A stretch of 64,000 nt of DNA, taken from positions 1-64,000 of the forward strand of contig NZ_JAKIKY010000002.1 in the NCBI RefSeq assembly GCF_023349185.1, given 5' to 3'. The DNA is from Shewanella aquimarina (GTDB lineage: Bacteria > Pseudomonadota > Gammaproteobacteria > Enterobacterales > Shewanellaceae). The notes under the pieces are model-generated. The model made no database searches. It was not told the DNA's origin and saw only the letters and a program-made list of their open reading frames with translations. Both the position numbers and the translations under genes were made by a program. This document shows positions 35,035-46,868 of this stretch, in pieces. The number at the start of each line of letters is the position of its first letter. Positions within the stretch are counted from its first letter, which is position 1.

Positions 35035-36006
35035 ATGCAGGTAACATGGAAACGGGTCAGCCTGGCGGCGGCCGTCTTATTTTTGATTGGCTATATCATC
35101 AGCGTATGGTGGAGTGTAGAGCCAGACAGTATCGAGCCCTATCAGCTCAATAACGAGACGGGTCATAAGATAGTGGGCTACGCGACCACCACCTCTCTGA
35201 TTTTGACTATGGAAACCCTCCTCGATAAAAACGGCGGCTGGCTGTCCAACGATGTGATGCCGCCTTCGCTGTTTATGGATAACATGCCGGCCTTCGAGTT
35301 TGGCGCCATCGAGCAGGCGAGGGACCTGGCGCTGATCATGCGCAAGGAATTTAGCCGTTCCCAGTCGCAGTCTACCGCCGACAAAGATCTGCTGGCTGCC
35401 CACTCTAAGCTGAATATCGAACACACGAGCTGGTTAGTGCCGAGCGCCGAGGGCGAGTATCGCGATGCCATAAAGCTGCTCAAGCTCTATCGTGCCCGCA
35501 TCGCCGACACCAATAATCCCGATGCACAGTTCTACGCCCGTGCCGATAACCTCAATGAGTGGCTCAAAGAGGTGCAGAAGCGCCTGGGCAGCATGTCGCA
35601 GCGCCTGTCCGCCAGCGTCGGTCAGGAGCGGATCAACACAGATCTCGCCGGTGACACTGAGGCCAGCCAGTCGACGCCTAATCTGGCCAGCCAGGAGATC
35701 AAGACCGGCTGGTGGCAGATCGACGATGTCTTCTATGAAACCCGCGGCGCGACCTGGGCTCTGCTGAATTTCATGAAGGCTATTGAGGTGGATTTTGCCG
35801 ACGTATTGAAGAAGAAAAATGCTGAAGTCAGCTTGCAGCAGATCATTCGTGAGCTGGAAGAGACACAGCAGCCTGTGTGGAGCCCGATCGTGTTGAACGG
35901 ATCTGGGTTTGGCATAGTGGCCAACCACTCCTTGGTGATGGCCAATTATATTTCCCGCGCCAATGCCGCGGTGATCGATTTAACTAACTTATTGACTCAA
36001 GGCTAA
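35035..36006 (+). CDS. DUF2333-family membrane-anchored protein
   Basis: A 323-residue protein with a single N-terminal membrane helix (about 8-26, LAAAVLFLIGYIISVWW) and a soluble, mainly helical domain rich in Gln, Glu and Leu. Recognised as DUF2333, a gammaproteobacterial family without known function (for example TTTSLILTMETLLDKNGGWLSNDVMPPSLFMDNMPAFEFG, and the end part NYISRANAAVIDLTNLL). It lies 12 bp after the copper chaperone and 4 bp before the TIGR04219 gene, so the three probably form one transcript. Topology suggests a periplasmic domain. Confidence 0.85.
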   Translation: MQVTWKRVSLAAAVLFLIGYIISVWWSVEPDSIEPYQLNNETGHKIVGYATTTSLILTMETLLDKNGGWLSNDVMPPSLFMDNMPAFEFGAIEQARDLALIMRKEFSRSQSQSTADKDLLAAHSKLNIEHTSWLVPSAEGEYRDAIKLLKLYRARIADTNNPDAQFYARADNLNEWLKEVQKRLGSMSQRLSASVGQERINTDLAGDTEASQSTPNLASQEIKTGWWQIDDVFYETRGATWALLNFMKAIEVDFADVLKKKNAEVSLQQIIRELEETQQPVWSPIVLNGSGFGIVANHSLVMANYISRANAAVIDLTNLLTQG

Positions 36007-36010
36007 TTAG

Positions 36011-36769
36011 ATGAAAAAAACACTACTTGCATGTGCTCTGCTCGGGTCTTTGGCAGCGACATCTGCACAGGCGGCTACTGTAGTTGGCTTTAAAGTGGGC
36101 GGCGACTACTGGAACGCCGACACGGAGGGTACCTTTGCTCAGAAGGGCCAGGCTCAACAGGAGTTTGATTACAGCTCTTCATCTCAGGGTAGTATCTGGG
36201 TCGCCATCGAGCATCCTATTCCTTTAGTGCCTAACCTAAAGATCCGTGAAAACCGTCTGGATGCCGACGGCAAGGCGACTCTGGCCGGTGATTGGGCATT
36301 CGACGATCGCGTATTTAGCGGCGACGTGACCACGGCAAGCAATTTGAGCAATACCGATTTCGTGCTCTACTATGAGCTGCTGGATAACGACATAGTGGCA
36401 TTGGATCTTGGTGCCGCCTACAAGAAGATGCATGGTTCTTTCCGCGTACATCAGATCTCGCCATCTGGCGTTGTCGGTGCCTATTCACAAAAAGATCTTA
36501 GCGATGGTGTGGTCATGGCTTACGCCAATGCCGAGGTAGGTATTCCAGGCCTGGGTCTGTATGGCTTTGCCGATGTGATGCAGGGCATAGATGAGAGCAG
36601 CGTTTACGATTATCAATTGGGTCTGGGCTGGCAGTTTGATGGCGTGGCGCTCGATACCAAGCTGCGTGTCGGCTACCGTGACTTTAACTTCGACGTGAAC
36701 AACTTCGATGGTGTGACGGCCAACATGCAGTTCAAAGGCTATTTCGCCGGGGTTGAGCTCGTCTTTTAA
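36011..36769 (+). CDS. TIGR04219-family outer-membrane beta-barrel protein
   Basis: A 252-residue protein with a signal peptide (MKKTLLACALLGSLAATSAQA) and about ten amphipathic strands. VGFKVGGDYWNAD at the mature start, FVLYYELLDNDIVALDLGAAYK in the middle and FKGYFAGVELVF at the end are typical of this family of small barrels found in Shewanella and Vibrio. Function is unknown. The start lies 4 bp after the DUF2333 stop. It is convergent with tolC across a strong bidirectional terminator. Confidence 0.88.
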   Translation: MKKTLLACALLGSLAATSAQAATVVGFKVGGDYWNADTEGTFAQKGQAQQEFDYSSSSQGSIWVAIEHPIPLVPNLKIRENRLDADGKATLAGDWAFDDRVFSGDVTTASNLSNTDFVLYYELLDNDIVALDLGAAYKKMHGSFRVHQISPSGVVGAYSQKDLSDGVVMAYANAEVGIPGLGLYGFADVMQGIDESSVYDYQLGLGWQFDGVALDTKLRVGYRDFNFDVNNFDGVTANMQFKGYFAGVELVF

Positions 36770-36810
36770 AGATGAGTCTTTATACTCGCTTATTATAGTC
36801 ATATAAAAAT

Positions 36811-36849
36811 GCCATAAAAAAACCGCCATTAAGGCGGTTTTTTTATGGC
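36811..36849. terminator. Bidirectional terminator between TIGR04219 gene and tolC
   Basis: A 17-bp perfect inverted repeat (GCCATAAAAAAACCGCC / GGCGGTTTTTTTATGGC) with a 5-base loop between convergent genes. Confidence 0.95.
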
Positions 36850-36872
36850 TATAGGTTTTCCCTCAGAAAGTC

Positions 36873-38219
36873 TTACTGACTGACTTCGGGTGCCTTCAGG
36901 CCATTGTTGATGGCGATGACATCGTCTTCGCTCAGGGTGCCTGTAGCTTGTTTCAACGCCAGGATAGAGTTGATGTAGCCATAACGGGCATTTGAGAGCT
37001 GACGCTTAGAGTCATACAGGTCACGGGTACGGTTCAGCACGTCAACGATAGTACGGGTACCTACCTCGAAACCGGCCTGAGTTGCCTTCAGTGCGCTCTC
37101 AGAAGAGACCACTGATTGCTCATAGGCGCGGATAGAGCTGATAGAGGCGCCAACGTTGTTGAAGTTGTTGCGCACATCTTTAACCACCTTGCGGTAGGTT
37201 TGCTCCATCTTTTCGCTGGCTTCTACATACTGGTATTGCGCCTGGTTGACTTTAGAGCTGACCTTAAAGCCTTCGAAGATAGGCACGCTCAGTTTCAGGC
37301 CCACATTGGCGTTGTCGTAATCGTTCAAATCACCTGTCTGATTCTTCTGATCCAGGTTTGTGGTGTAACCTGCGTTCAGGCTCAGAGATGGCATGTGACC
37401 CGCTTTATAGAGCGAGATAGTCTGCTGGGCGATATCTTTACCGATACGCGTCGTTAGCAGATCCACACTGCTGGTCTCGGCCATCTTTAACCAATCATTT
37501 GGCTGGGCTGGGCTCGGTGGTACCGCGGTGAAACGCGTGGTGTCCAGAATATCGATAGACTTGTGGTCTATACCAGTGATCTCTCTGAGCGCTTCGTAGC
37601 TGTTGATCAGCTGGTTTTCCGCCAGAATTTCCGATGCTCGGGCCAAGTCATACTGGGCTTGGGCTTCGTGTACGTCTGTGATCGCGGTGAGACCCACGGC
37701 AAAACGTTGCTTGGTCTGCTCGAGCTGACGTTCGATGGCGCGTTTTTCCGCACCCTTGAATTCGTAGTTATCTTTCGCGGCTAAGACGTCGAAATAGGCG
37801 CTTGTCACGCGAATGATGAGTGACTGAAGTGTCGAGGCATAGGCCGCGTCGGCCTGTGAGGCCGCCAGCTCAGCAAGATCGAGTCCAACCCAGGCGCTGT
37901 GATCATAGATCACCTGATTGAGTGACACTCCAGCATCGAGTCCGCTGTTGTACTTGTCATCATCAATATTGGTCCAGCGCTTTCCATAGCCTACGCTGGC
38001 GCTGATGGTAGGTAGCAAGGGAGCGCGGTTCTCTTCGATCTGCTCGTAGAGACGGTCACGCTGAGCTTGTGCCTGTAGTGCAATAGGATCGTTGGTGAGA
38101 GCCTGCTGATATATCTGCAGTAGATCGTCGGCATGCACGGCAGAAGTCGTTGCCGCGAGAGTCAACGCTGCACATAAGGTGCGGATCTTAAATTTCATTA
38201 GCTGTCCTTTTTTAGACAT
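36873..38219 (-). CDS. tolC: TolC outer-membrane efflux/secretion channel
   Basis: A 448-residue trimeric channel subunit serving drug efflux pumps and type I secretion. A signal peptide (KFKIRTLCAALTLAATTSAVHA) is followed by DDLLQIYQQALTNDPIALQAQAQRD and the repeated helical-barrel halves (for example TAITDVHEAQAQYDLARASEI and VGTRTIVDVLNRTRDLYDSKRQL). ATG 38219 has AGGAG six bases upstream; ATG 38198, seven codons in, also has a site (AAAGGAC). Divergent from nudF, the conserved enteric order. It could be the outer-membrane partner of the type I exporter at 931-6000, which lacks its own channel gene. Confidence 0.95.
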   Translation of the reverse strand: MSKKGQLMKFKIRTLCAALTLAATTSAVHADDLLQIYQQALTNDPIALQAQAQRDRLYEQIEENRAPLLPTISASVGYGKRWTNIDDDKYNSGLDAGVSLNQVIYDHSAWVGLDLAELAASQADAAYASTLQSLIIRVTSAYFDVLAAKDNYEFKGAEKRAIERQLEQTKQRFAVGLTAITDVHEAQAQYDLARASEILAENQLINSYEALREITGIDHKSIDILDTTRFTAVPPSPAQPNDWLKMAETSSVDLLTTRIGKDIAQQTISLYKAGHMPSLSLNAGYTTNLDQKNQTGDLNDYDNANVGLKLSVPIFEGFKVSSKVNQAQYQYVEASEKMEQTYRKVVKDVRNNFNNVGASISSIRAYEQSVVSSESALKATQAGFEVGTRTIVDVLNRTRDLYDSKRQLSNARYGYINSILALKQATGTLSEDDVIAINNGLKAPEVSQ

Positions 38220-38482
38220 AAATACTCCTAGGCGGAGCCATTTACTTAATAAAGTTAAGTGATGCTTCAGCGCAATTCATTTGCGCGAAGCGGTTTGCGC
38301 TTCCCGACGCTTCCCGATACATCTAAACTTATTAAGGTTAAGATATTAAGAAATTAACCATTTTTAAGTCAACAAGGAAGTGTAACAGTTTTTAACGGTA
38401 AATCTGCATTTTTTAATGGTCTACATGATATATTGAGAGCCCCTGGGGATAAGCAATTACTAACTGAGTCGCGGGATGAGTC

Positions 38483-39091
38483 ATGAGTCAGAAATTCACC
38501 AAAGATGACGTACAGATGCTGGGAAAACGAACCCTGTTTCAGGGTTTTTTTCGTATGGAAGAGTACAGATTCAAACATAGGCTGTTTGCCGGTGGCTGGA
38601 GCCAGGAAGTGGTGCGTGAAGTGTTCGAGCGCGGCCACGCCGTGGTCGTGCTGCCCTATGACCCCGTGAGTGATAAGGTGGTGCTGATTGAGCAGATACG
38701 CATTCCCGTGGTTGACGCGGCGCCCACGCCTTGGTTGCTCGAGTTAGTGGCTGGCATGATAGAAGAGGAGGAGTCGGCCGAGCAGGTGGCTCATCGTGAG
38801 CTGCTTGAGGAGTCAGGCCTGGTGGCCAGCGAGATGCACTACATCAGCCAATATTTTTCCAGCCCCGGCGGTACCAGCGAGCGATTCGATTTCTACTGGG
38901 CACGGGTCGATGCCAGTCAGGCCGATGGCCTGCATGGCCTAGACGATGAACATGAAGACATTAAGGTACATGTGATGCCGCGTGAGGCGGCCTATCAGTT
39001 GCTGTGTGACGGCACCATCAACAACGCTTCCACTGTGATCGGTCTGCAGTGGCTACAGCTTCACCATCAAGATCTAAGGGCGGCCAAGTGA
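38483..39091 (+). CDS. nudF: ADP-ribose diphosphatase
   Basis: A Nudix hydrolase of 202 residues cleaving ADP-ribose to AMP and ribose 5-phosphate. The Nudix box is visible as GMIEEEESAEQVAHRELLEESGL, and LIEQIRIP and SPGGTSERFDFYWARV match the NudF subgroup. First gene of nudF-DUF1249-cpdA-(yqiA-parE), the same order as in E. coli. The stop overlaps the start of the next gene (GTGA). Confidence 0.96.
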   Translation: MSQKFTKDDVQMLGKRTLFQGFFRMEEYRFKHRLFAGGWSQEVVREVFERGHAVVVLPYDPVSDKVVLIEQIRIPVVDAAPTPWLLELVAGMIEEEESAEQVAHRELLEESGLVASEMHYISQYFSSPGGTSERFDFYWARVDASQADGLHGLDDEHEDIKVHVMPREAAYQLLCDGTINNASTVIGLQWLQLHHQDLRAAK

Positions 39092-39534
39092 GCCTGTCGT
39101 TAAATAAGAGAAAGCCAGACTACCAGGCAAACGTGAGTCGTTTTCTCGCCTTGTGCAGTCGCAACTATTTCAATATATTACGCTGGCTACCTGCGGGGTA
39201 TGAGCAAGGACAGTCATGGCAGGTCGAAGGAGACTTTGGCTGCCTCGAGGTTAAGCTGCTGGAAAATACCCAATATACCCAATTAATTGAGATCTCCCGC
39301 CCGTTAAAAATCGCGCAATACGTTGATACTCCTAAAGTTGTAGTGCGTGTTTACCATGACGCTAAATTAGCAGAAGTGTTAACTAGTCGACAGATTTATC
39401 GATTAAGACCAGTATATGATTATCCAAATATACGTATGTACCATAGAGACGAAAAGTATCAGGTAAATGCTTTTCTTGAAGAGTTACTCAAGATTGACAA
39501 CCATGCCCGCATCATTTGTCAGTCCGAATCTTAG
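39088..39534 (+). CDS. DUF1249-family protein (YqiB-like)
   Basis: A 148-residue cytoplasmic protein. GTG 39088 overlaps the nudF stop and is preferred over an upstream in-frame ATG at 39049, which lies inside nudF. Family blocks: NVSRFLALCSRNYFNILRWLP, VKLLENTQYTQLIEISRPL, VVVRVYHDAKLAEVLTSRQIYRLRPVYDYPN. Function unknown; conserved between nudF and cpdA in gammaproteobacteria, suggesting cotranscription. Confidence 0.93.
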   Translation: MSLSLNKRKPDYQANVSRFLALCSRNYFNILRWLPAGYEQGQSWQVEGDFGCLEVKLLENTQYTQLIEISRPLKIAQYVDTPKVVVRVYHDAKLAEVLTSRQIYRLRPVYDYPNIRMYHRDEKYQVNAFLEELLKIDNHARIICQSES

Positions 39535-39543
39535 GGTTTTAAT

Positions 39544-40383
39544 GTGCTAAAAGAGGCTATCTCTTATTCCATCGATCATGATGAGAGCGTAAAGCTGGTC
39601 CAGGTGACGGACCCTCATCTTTTTGCCGATCCCGAGGCGCAGCTGCTGGGTGTGAATACCGCACATAGTTTAGATGCTGTATTGAACACCATTAAGGCCG
39701 TTGAGTATCCGGCACACCTCTTGTTGGCGACTGGCGACATTAGCCAAGATTATTCCAATCAGTCTTACCATAACTTCGTTGCGGCGATTGAAAAGTTAAA
39801 CCTTCCTTGTCATTACCTGCCGGGCAATCACGACGATCCACGCATCATGCATCTGCATATGCAGGGCCCCAGGGTCTATGGCGATAGGCGCATCCTGGTG
39901 GGAAAGTGGCAGATCATCATGCTGGACTCCACCGTTAGGGGAAAACCTGGCGGGCACATGGCCGACAGTGAGATGGAGTTGATTGAGGCGGCGGTGGCGG
40001 CTCATCCTGAGCTACATACCCTGTTGGTGATGCACCACAATCCGATTCTGGTGGATTGCAAATGGTTGGATCAACACTGCATGGACAATGGTGAGGCATT
40101 TCTCGACAGAGTGACGGCCATGCCTCAGGTCAAGGGCCTGTTGTGGGGCCATGTACATCAGAGTCTGGATCAGAATTATCAGGGGAAGAGTGGCCCGGTT
40201 AAGCTGATGGCTACGCCTTCGACCTGCATCCAGTTTAAGCCCAAGTCTCCCTATTTCGCCCTCGATGCCCAGCAACCCGGTTATCGCCTGCTTGAATTAA
40301 GACCAGACGGCAGCATTCAGGCCAACGTCTATCGGGTGCCCGGCAACAAGTTTTCACCTGATCACGACTCCAGCGGTTATTAG
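39544..40383 (+). CDS. cpdA: 3',5'-cyclic AMP phosphodiesterase CpdA
   Basis: A class III metallophosphoesterase of 279 residues that hydrolyses cAMP and so tunes CRP activity. Metal ligands in order: VTDPHLF (D, H), ATGDISQD (GD), LPGNHDD (GNHD), VMHHNP (H) and WGHVHQS (GH-H). Start at GTG 39544, 9 bp after the DUF1249 stop; an ATG three bases before is out of frame and stops at once. Length and neighbourhood match E. coli CpdA. In Shewanella cAMP-CRP controls anaerobic respiration, so the gene is relevant to the cytochromes here by known physiology only. Confidence 0.96.
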   Translation: MLKEAISYSIDHDESVKLVQVTDPHLFADPEAQLLGVNTAHSLDAVLNTIKAVEYPAHLLLATGDISQDYSNQSYHNFVAAIEKLNLPCHYLPGNHDDPRIMHLHMQGPRVYGDRRILVGKWQIIMLDSTVRGKPGGHMADSEMELIEAAVAAHPELHTLLVMHHNPILVDCKWLDQHCMDNGEAFLDRVTAMPQVKGLLWGHVHQSLDQNYQGKSGPVKLMATPSTCIQFKPKSPYFALDAQQPGYRLLELRPDGSIQANVYRVPGNKFSPDHDSSGY

Positions 40384-40606
40384 GCGGCCAGTTCGGTTAC
40401 CCTGTTAGGCAGGCAGTTTGCTAAGCATCGATGGGGTTAATATTTGGTTAATTGCCGCGTGGATGATAGCATCTGATTGCCCGACGCGAGGTGGAGAGAC
40501 TAAGCGACTGAAACTAAGCGGCAGAGACTAGGTTCAGCGCCGTTCTGGCCGGTAAGCCGTCGTGTAAGGGATACATCGCCTTTTTATCATTCACTGCCGA
40601 GGACAT

Positions 40607-41185
40607 ATGCTGCTCTATATTCATGGATTCAATAGTTCACCGCACTCAGACAAAGGTGTGGTCACTGCCAAATATATTGCCAAGCATTTTCCCGATATCA
40701 ATTTTGTACAACCTCAACTCCCCGCCACGCCAATGGCAGCCATGGCACTGCTGACAGATTTGGTCGAGCAGGCGCTGGCACGTGGGGAGCGCCTCGGCTT
40801 TATCGGCTCTTCCCTTGGCGGCTATTTTGCGAGTTATCTGGCGGAGCACTATGGCGGACGAGCCGTGCTGGTTAATCCTGCGGTGAAACCCTTCGAGCTG
40901 TTTGATGAGTTCCTCGGTCCCCAGTACAATCCCTACACAGAAGAGGATTATCAGATTCTCCCCGAGCACAAGTTAGAGGTGGCACAATACGATACGCCGG
41001 CCATCTCACATCCCTATCGATTCTTGGTGCTGCTGCAGTCAGGGGATGAGGTGCTTGATTATCGGCAAGCCGTGAATAAATACCAATGTTGTCAGATGCT
41101 CATCGAGGCGGGAGGCGATCATAGCTTCGTCGGCTATGAGCAGCAGATGCCAGGGATCTGTGATTTCCTGTTTCTTGACAAATAG
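40607..41185 (+). CDS. yqiA: YqiA/YcfP-family alpha/beta hydrolase (esterase)
   Basis: A 192-residue small hydrolase. MLLYIHGFNSSPHSDKG at the N-terminus, the nucleophile elbow GSSLGGYFASYLAE (Ser), LLQSGDEVLDYRQA (Asp) and GGDHSFVGYE (His) give a complete triad. E. coli YqiA cleaves palmitoyl-CoA and p-nitrophenyl esters in vitro. It is encoded between cpdA and parE as in enteric bacteria. The 220-base spacer before it shows no clear feature. Confidence 0.93.
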   Translation: MLLYIHGFNSSPHSDKGVVTAKYIAKHFPDINFVQPQLPATPMAAMALLTDLVEQALARGERLGFIGSSLGGYFASYLAEHYGGRAVLVNPAVKPFELFDEFLGPQYNPYTEEDYQILPEHKLEVAQYDTPAISHPYRFLVLLQSGDEVLDYRQAVNKYQCCQMLIEAGGDHSFVGYEQQMPGICDFLFLDK

Positions 41186-41215
41186 ACATGTAGGGCCGCA
41201 ACATGGCCTGAATAA

Positions 41216-43120
<1,905 letters not shown>

Positions 43121-43167
43121 CTATGTCATTAAAATAAAAAGATAAATCGTTAGACAAGCTTAATATA

Positions 43168-44334
43168 ATGCATAATAAAAGAGTTAGTTGTTATTTTCTG
43201 AGTGCGATGTTTGCCATGGTGGCATCGGGCGTGGCCCTGACGGCACGTGCCGAGCAGCCCATCATGATCACAGTCACCAAGGGATTTGGACTCTCCTTAT
43301 ATGCCTCGGATCTCGGTGATGCCAAGCAGATGGCGCTGGGTGATGAGGGTACGCTGTTTGTCGGCTCCTATAAGTCTGGCAGCATTCAGGCCTTGGTGGA
43401 CAGTAACGCCGATGGCCGTGTAGACAAGCGTTACGTGGTCGCCAAGGGGCTCGAGTACCCTGAGGCGATCGCTTTTTACAAAGGGGATCTCTATGTTGCC
43501 GAAGAGGAGCGTATTCTGCGCTTCGTGGACATAGAGAACCGCCTGCGACGTCCGGGCCGGGGCAAGGAGGTCTATGACCGTCTGCCGGGTAAGACCAACA
43601 AGAGTCGCCGTGCCATGCGTTTCGGCCCAGATGGACGTCTCTATGTCGCCATCGGCGCCCCCTGTAACGTGTGTGAGGCTCACGCGCCCTTTGGCAGCAT
43701 CATAGCCATCGATCTCGAGAGCGGCAGCAGCGAGCAGATCGCCACCGGCATACGCAACGTCACTGGCTTCGACTGGGCCCCCAAAGATAACAAACTGTGG
43801 TTTGCCGATCTGGGCCGCGACTGGATGGGCGACAGACTGCCACCGGATGAGATTAACCGTGTCGATATTGTCGGTGCCCACTACGGCTTTCCCTATATTC
43901 ATGCCAGCAGCGTGCTAGAACCCGCCTACGAGAAGCCCAAGGGCCTTAAGGTGACGACGCCCGTCTTCGAGCTACCGGCCCACGTGGCGCCCATGGGGCT
44001 AGAGTTCTACCGCGGCGAGCAGTTCCCCGATAAGTACCGTGACCAGCTATTCGTGGCCGAAAATGGCTCCTGGAACCGTTCCAGTAAGATTGGCTACCAG
44101 GTCACCATGTTGACTCTGGAAGATGACAGTATCAGCAAGCGCCAGACGGTGGTGAGCTTTCTCGATGGAGAGTTTCCCGTTGCCCGGCCCTATGACTTAA
44201 TCATGGCACCCGATGGGGCCATGTATATTTCAGACGATCTCAAAGGCAATGTGTATCGTCTGTTTTATAAAGAGAACACGAGCGAAGAGAGCGAATCGAG
44301 TGAAGCGAGTGAACAACAGGATCCTAATCAATGA
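43168..44334 (+). CDS. PQQ-dependent sugar (glucose/sorbosone) dehydrogenase-family protein
   Basis: A 388-residue exported beta-propeller with a signal peptide (cleavage near LTARAEQP). Family motifs: [104 protein letters not shown] and [18 protein letters not shown]. The catalytic-type His, Arg and Asp positions appear kept, but substrate and PQQ use are unproven. The C-terminal 20 residues are Glu/Ser-rich ([14 protein letters not shown]). Its stop overlaps the parC start (ATGA), so translation is probably coupled. Confidence 0.9.
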   Translation: MHNKRVSCYFLSAMFAMVASGVALTARAEQPIMITVTKGFGLSLYASDLGDAKQMALGDEGTLFVGSYKSGSIQALVDSNADGRVDKRYVVAKGLEYPEAIAFYKGDLYVAEEERILRFVDIENRLRRPGRGKEVYDRLPGKTNKSRRAMRFGPDGRLYVAIGAPCNVCEAHAPFGSIIAIDLESGSSEQIATGIRNVTGFDWAPKDNKLWFADLGRDWMGDRLPPDEINRVDIVGAHYGFPYIHASSVLEPAYEKPKGLKVTTPVFELPAHVAPMGLEFYRGEQFPDKYRDQLFVAENGSWNRSSKIGYQVTMLTLEDDSISKRQTVVSFLDGEFPVARPYDLIMAPDGAMYISDDLKGNVYRLFYKENTSEESESSEASEQQDPNQ

Positions 44335-46598
44335 GTGATGCGATAGATTTAAGCCTCGATGGCGTCGAACAGATGCCCTTGAGACGTTTCACCGAAGAGG
44401 CGTATCTAAACTATTCCATGTACGTCATCATGGATCGCGCCCTGCCACATATCGGCGACGGATTAAAACCGGTGCAGCGCCGTATCGTCTACGCCATGAG
44501 CGAGCTTGGCCTGTCGGCGCAATCTAAGCACAAGAAGTCGGCAAGAACCGTGGGTGATGTACTGGGTAAGTATCACCCCCACGGCGACAGTGCCTGTTAC
44601 GAGGCCATGGTCTTGATGGCGCAGCCGTTCTCATACCGCTACCCCTTGGTAGATGGTCAGGGTAACTGGGGGGCGCCGGACGATCCTAAGTCATTTGCGG
44701 CCATGCGTTATACCGAGGCGCGTCTCTCTAAGTTCTCCGAGGTGTTGCTGACCGAACTGGGTCAGGGCACGGTAGATTGGGGCGTCAACTTCGACGGCAC
44801 CCTGAAAGAGCCTATGGTGTTGCCTGCGCGCCTGCCGCACATACTGCTCAACGGCATCACAGGGATCGCGGTGGGTATGGCCACCGACGTGCCGCCACAC
44901 AATGCCCGCGAGCTGGTGGATGCCTGTGTCGAGCTGATCGACAACCCTAAGGCGGATCTGGAAAGGCTGATGGAGCTGGTGCCCGGCCCTGACTATCCTA
45001 CCGAGGCGGAAATCATCAGTCCGAGAACCGAGATCGCCAAGATCTACGAGACCGGCCGTGGCTCTATCAAGGCTCGCGCCGTCTATACGGTGGAGTCGGG
45101 TGAGATAGTGATCACCGCGCTGCCACACCAGGCAAGTGGCGGTAAGATTCTCGAGCAGATCGCCGCCCAGATGCAGGCCAAGAAGCTGCCCATGGTGGCC
45201 GACCTGCGTGACGAATCGGATCACGAGAGCCCGGTGCGCATCGTCATAGTGCCGCGCTCCAACCGTGTCGATTGTGACCAGCTGATGGCGCACCTGTTTG
45301 CCACCACAGATCTGGAGAAGAACTTCCGCGTTAACCTCAACGTGCTTGGGCTCAATGGTCGTCCTCAGGTCAAGGGGTTGAAACTGCTGCTGACCGAGTG
45401 GCTGGAGTTCAGGCTGACCACGGTCAGACGCCGTTTAGAGCACAGATTAGATAAGGTACTGGCAAGGCTGCATATTCTTGAGGCCTTGATGATCGCCTTC
45501 CTCAATATCGATGAGGTGATCGAGATCATTCGTTACCACGATGATCCCAAAGCCGAGCTGATGTCGCGTTTTAACCTGACCGATGAGCAGGCCAACGCCA
45601 TCCTGGATCTTAAACTGCGTCACCTGGCGAAGCTGGAAGAGTTTAAGATCAAGACGGAACAGAGCGAGCTAGAGGCGGAGCGCGAGAAGCTTGAGCTACT
45701 GCTGAGCTCAGATCGCCGCATGAAGACGCTGATCAAGAAAGAACTTAAGCAAGACGCCGAAACCTATGGCGATGAGCGTCGCTCGCCGCTTGTCGAGCGT
45801 AGCGAATCCCGTGCCCTGTCTGAGCAGGAGTTGGTACCAGCCGAAGCGGTAACCGTAGTGCTGTCGGAGAAGGGATGGGTACGCTGTGCCAAGGGGCATG
45901 ATATCGACCCTACGGCGCTCTCCTACAAGGCGGGTGACGGCTTCCTCTGCGCAGCGTCTGGCAGGAGCAATCATGCCACCGTCTTTATCGGCTCGACCGG
46001 ACGCGCCTTTGCGACCGATACCCATACCCTGCCATCTGCCAGGAGTCAGGGTGAGCCAGTGACTACCCGCTTCCAACTGTCACCGGGCGAGTCTATGGCT
46101 CATGCGCTGCTGGGTGAGGACGGACAATGCTTCCTGCTGGCCTCTGATGCGGGCTATGGCTTTATCGGCGACTATAAGGATATGGTGTCTCGCAACAAGG
46201 CGGGTAAGGCGCTGCTCAGCCTGCCAGCCAATGCGCAGGTGCTGCCACCGAGACGGGTGGATAAGAGCCGCAGCGAGTCTATCTTAGCGATCACCAACGA
46301 GGGCCGCATGTTGCTCTTCTCTGTCGACGCCCTGCCGCAACTGGCGAAGGGCAAGGGTAACAAGATCATCGGCATCGCCAGCGACAGGGCCAAGAGCCGC
46401 GAAGAGCTGCTGGTGCATCTGCACGTAGTGGCCCAAGATACCGCCGTCACCCTGTGGGCGGGTAAGCGCAAGCTCACCCTCAAGCCGAGCGATCTCGAGC
46501 ACTACCGTGGTGAGCGCGGTCGTCGTGGTGCCAAGCTGCCTCGAGGTCTGCAACGTGTGGATAAGGTGGAGTTGGGTGAGGACGAAACCAGCCTCTAG
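44331..46598 (+). CDS. parC: DNA topoisomerase IV subunit A
   Basis: The DNA-cleaving subunit of topoisomerase IV; 755 residues. The catalytic Tyr is Y127 in [10 protein letters not shown]. The quinolone-resistance region reads [16 protein letters not shown], with Ser87 and Glu91 equivalent to E. coli Ser80 and Glu84, so wild-type, quinolone-sensitive residues. The C-terminal beta-pinwheel region (about 500-755) shows degenerate blades such as [15 protein letters not shown] and [18 protein letters not shown]. It overlaps the dehydrogenase gene by 4 bp and ends at a strong terminator. Confidence 0.98.
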   Translation: MSDAIDLSLDGVEQMPLRRFTEEAYLNYSMYVIMDRALPHIGDGLKPVQRRIVYAMSELGLSAQSKHKKSARTVGDVLGKYHPHGDSACYEAMVLMAQPFSYRYPLVDGQGNWGAPDDPKSFAAMRYTEARLSKFSEVLLTELGQGTVDWGVNFDGTLKEPMVLPARLPHILLNGITGIAVGMATDVPPHNARELVDACVELIDNPKADLERLMELVPGPDYPTEAEIISPRTEIAKIYETGRGSIKARAVYTVESGEIVITALPHQASGGKILEQIAAQMQAKKLPMVADLRDESDHESPVRIVIVPRSNRVDCDQLMAHLFATTDLEKNFRVNLNVLGLNGRPQVKGLKLLLTEWLEFRLTTVRRRLEHRLDKVLARLHILEALMIAFLNIDEVIEIIRYHDDPKAELMSRFNLTDEQANAILDLKLRHLAKLEEFKIKTEQSELEAEREKLELLLSSDRRMKTLIKKELKQDAETYGDERRSPLVERSESRALSEQELVPAEAVTVVLSEKGWVRCAKGHDIDPTALSYKAGDGFLCAASGRSNHATVFIGSTGRAFATDTHTLPSARSQGEPVTTRFQLSPGESMAHALLGEDGQCFLLASDAGYGFIGDYKDMVSRNKAGKALLSLPANAQVLPPRRVDKSRSESILAITNEGRMLLFSVDALPQLAKGKGNKIIGIASDRAKSREELLVHLHVVAQDTAVTLWAGKRKLTLKPSDLEHYRGERGRRGAKLPRGLQRVDKVELGEDETSL

Positions 46599-46620
46599 TC
46601 GACTTTTAGGCATAAACTCC

Positions 46621-46662
46621 AGACATAAAAAAAGCTGCTCTAGAGCAGCTTTTTTTATGTCT
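46621..46662. terminator. Bidirectional terminator between parC and bfd
   Basis: A perfect 42-base palindrome with 21-bp arms (AGACATAAAAAAAGCTGCTCT and its complement), forming a GC core flanked by A and T runs. It serves the convergent parC and bfd genes. Confidence 0.95.
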
Positions 46663-46676
46663 GTTTGAAGCAGGTA

Positions 46677-46868
46677 TTAAGCCACTTCGTAGAAGTTGGG
46701 GGTAACATCGAGTCGCGCCTGGATGATCTCGGTCGCCATCTTGCTACATTTACCGCATTGGTTGCCAACACCCAGACGACGCTTAACGTCGGCAAGAGAC
46801 ATATCTCCTTGATCGACAGCTTCTTTTATTTGCTTGTCGGTAATGGCGTGGCAAAGGCAAACATACAT
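46677..46868 (-). CDS. bfd: Bacterioferritin-associated ferredoxin
   Basis: A 63-residue [2Fe-2S] protein that reduces bacterioferritin to release stored iron. The ligands are in the Bfd arrangement: CLC near the N-terminus (MYVCLCHAITDKQIKEAV) and CGKC (GVGNQCGKCSKMATEII). A Fur-like box lies about 40 bases upstream, fitting iron-starvation induction as in other bacteria. No bacterioferritin gene is in the window. Confidence 0.95.
   Translation of the reverse strand: MYVCLCHAITDKQIKEAVDQGDMSLADVKRRLGVGNQCGKCSKMATEIIQARLDVTPNFYEVA

Noticed and set aside
38255-38310. Small inverted repeats in the tolC-nudF divergent region (GCGCAA/TTTGCGC and GAAGCG/CGCTTC)
   Set aside because: Stems of only six or seven bp without T-runs or known operator pattern; could be chance, so not listed as a feature.
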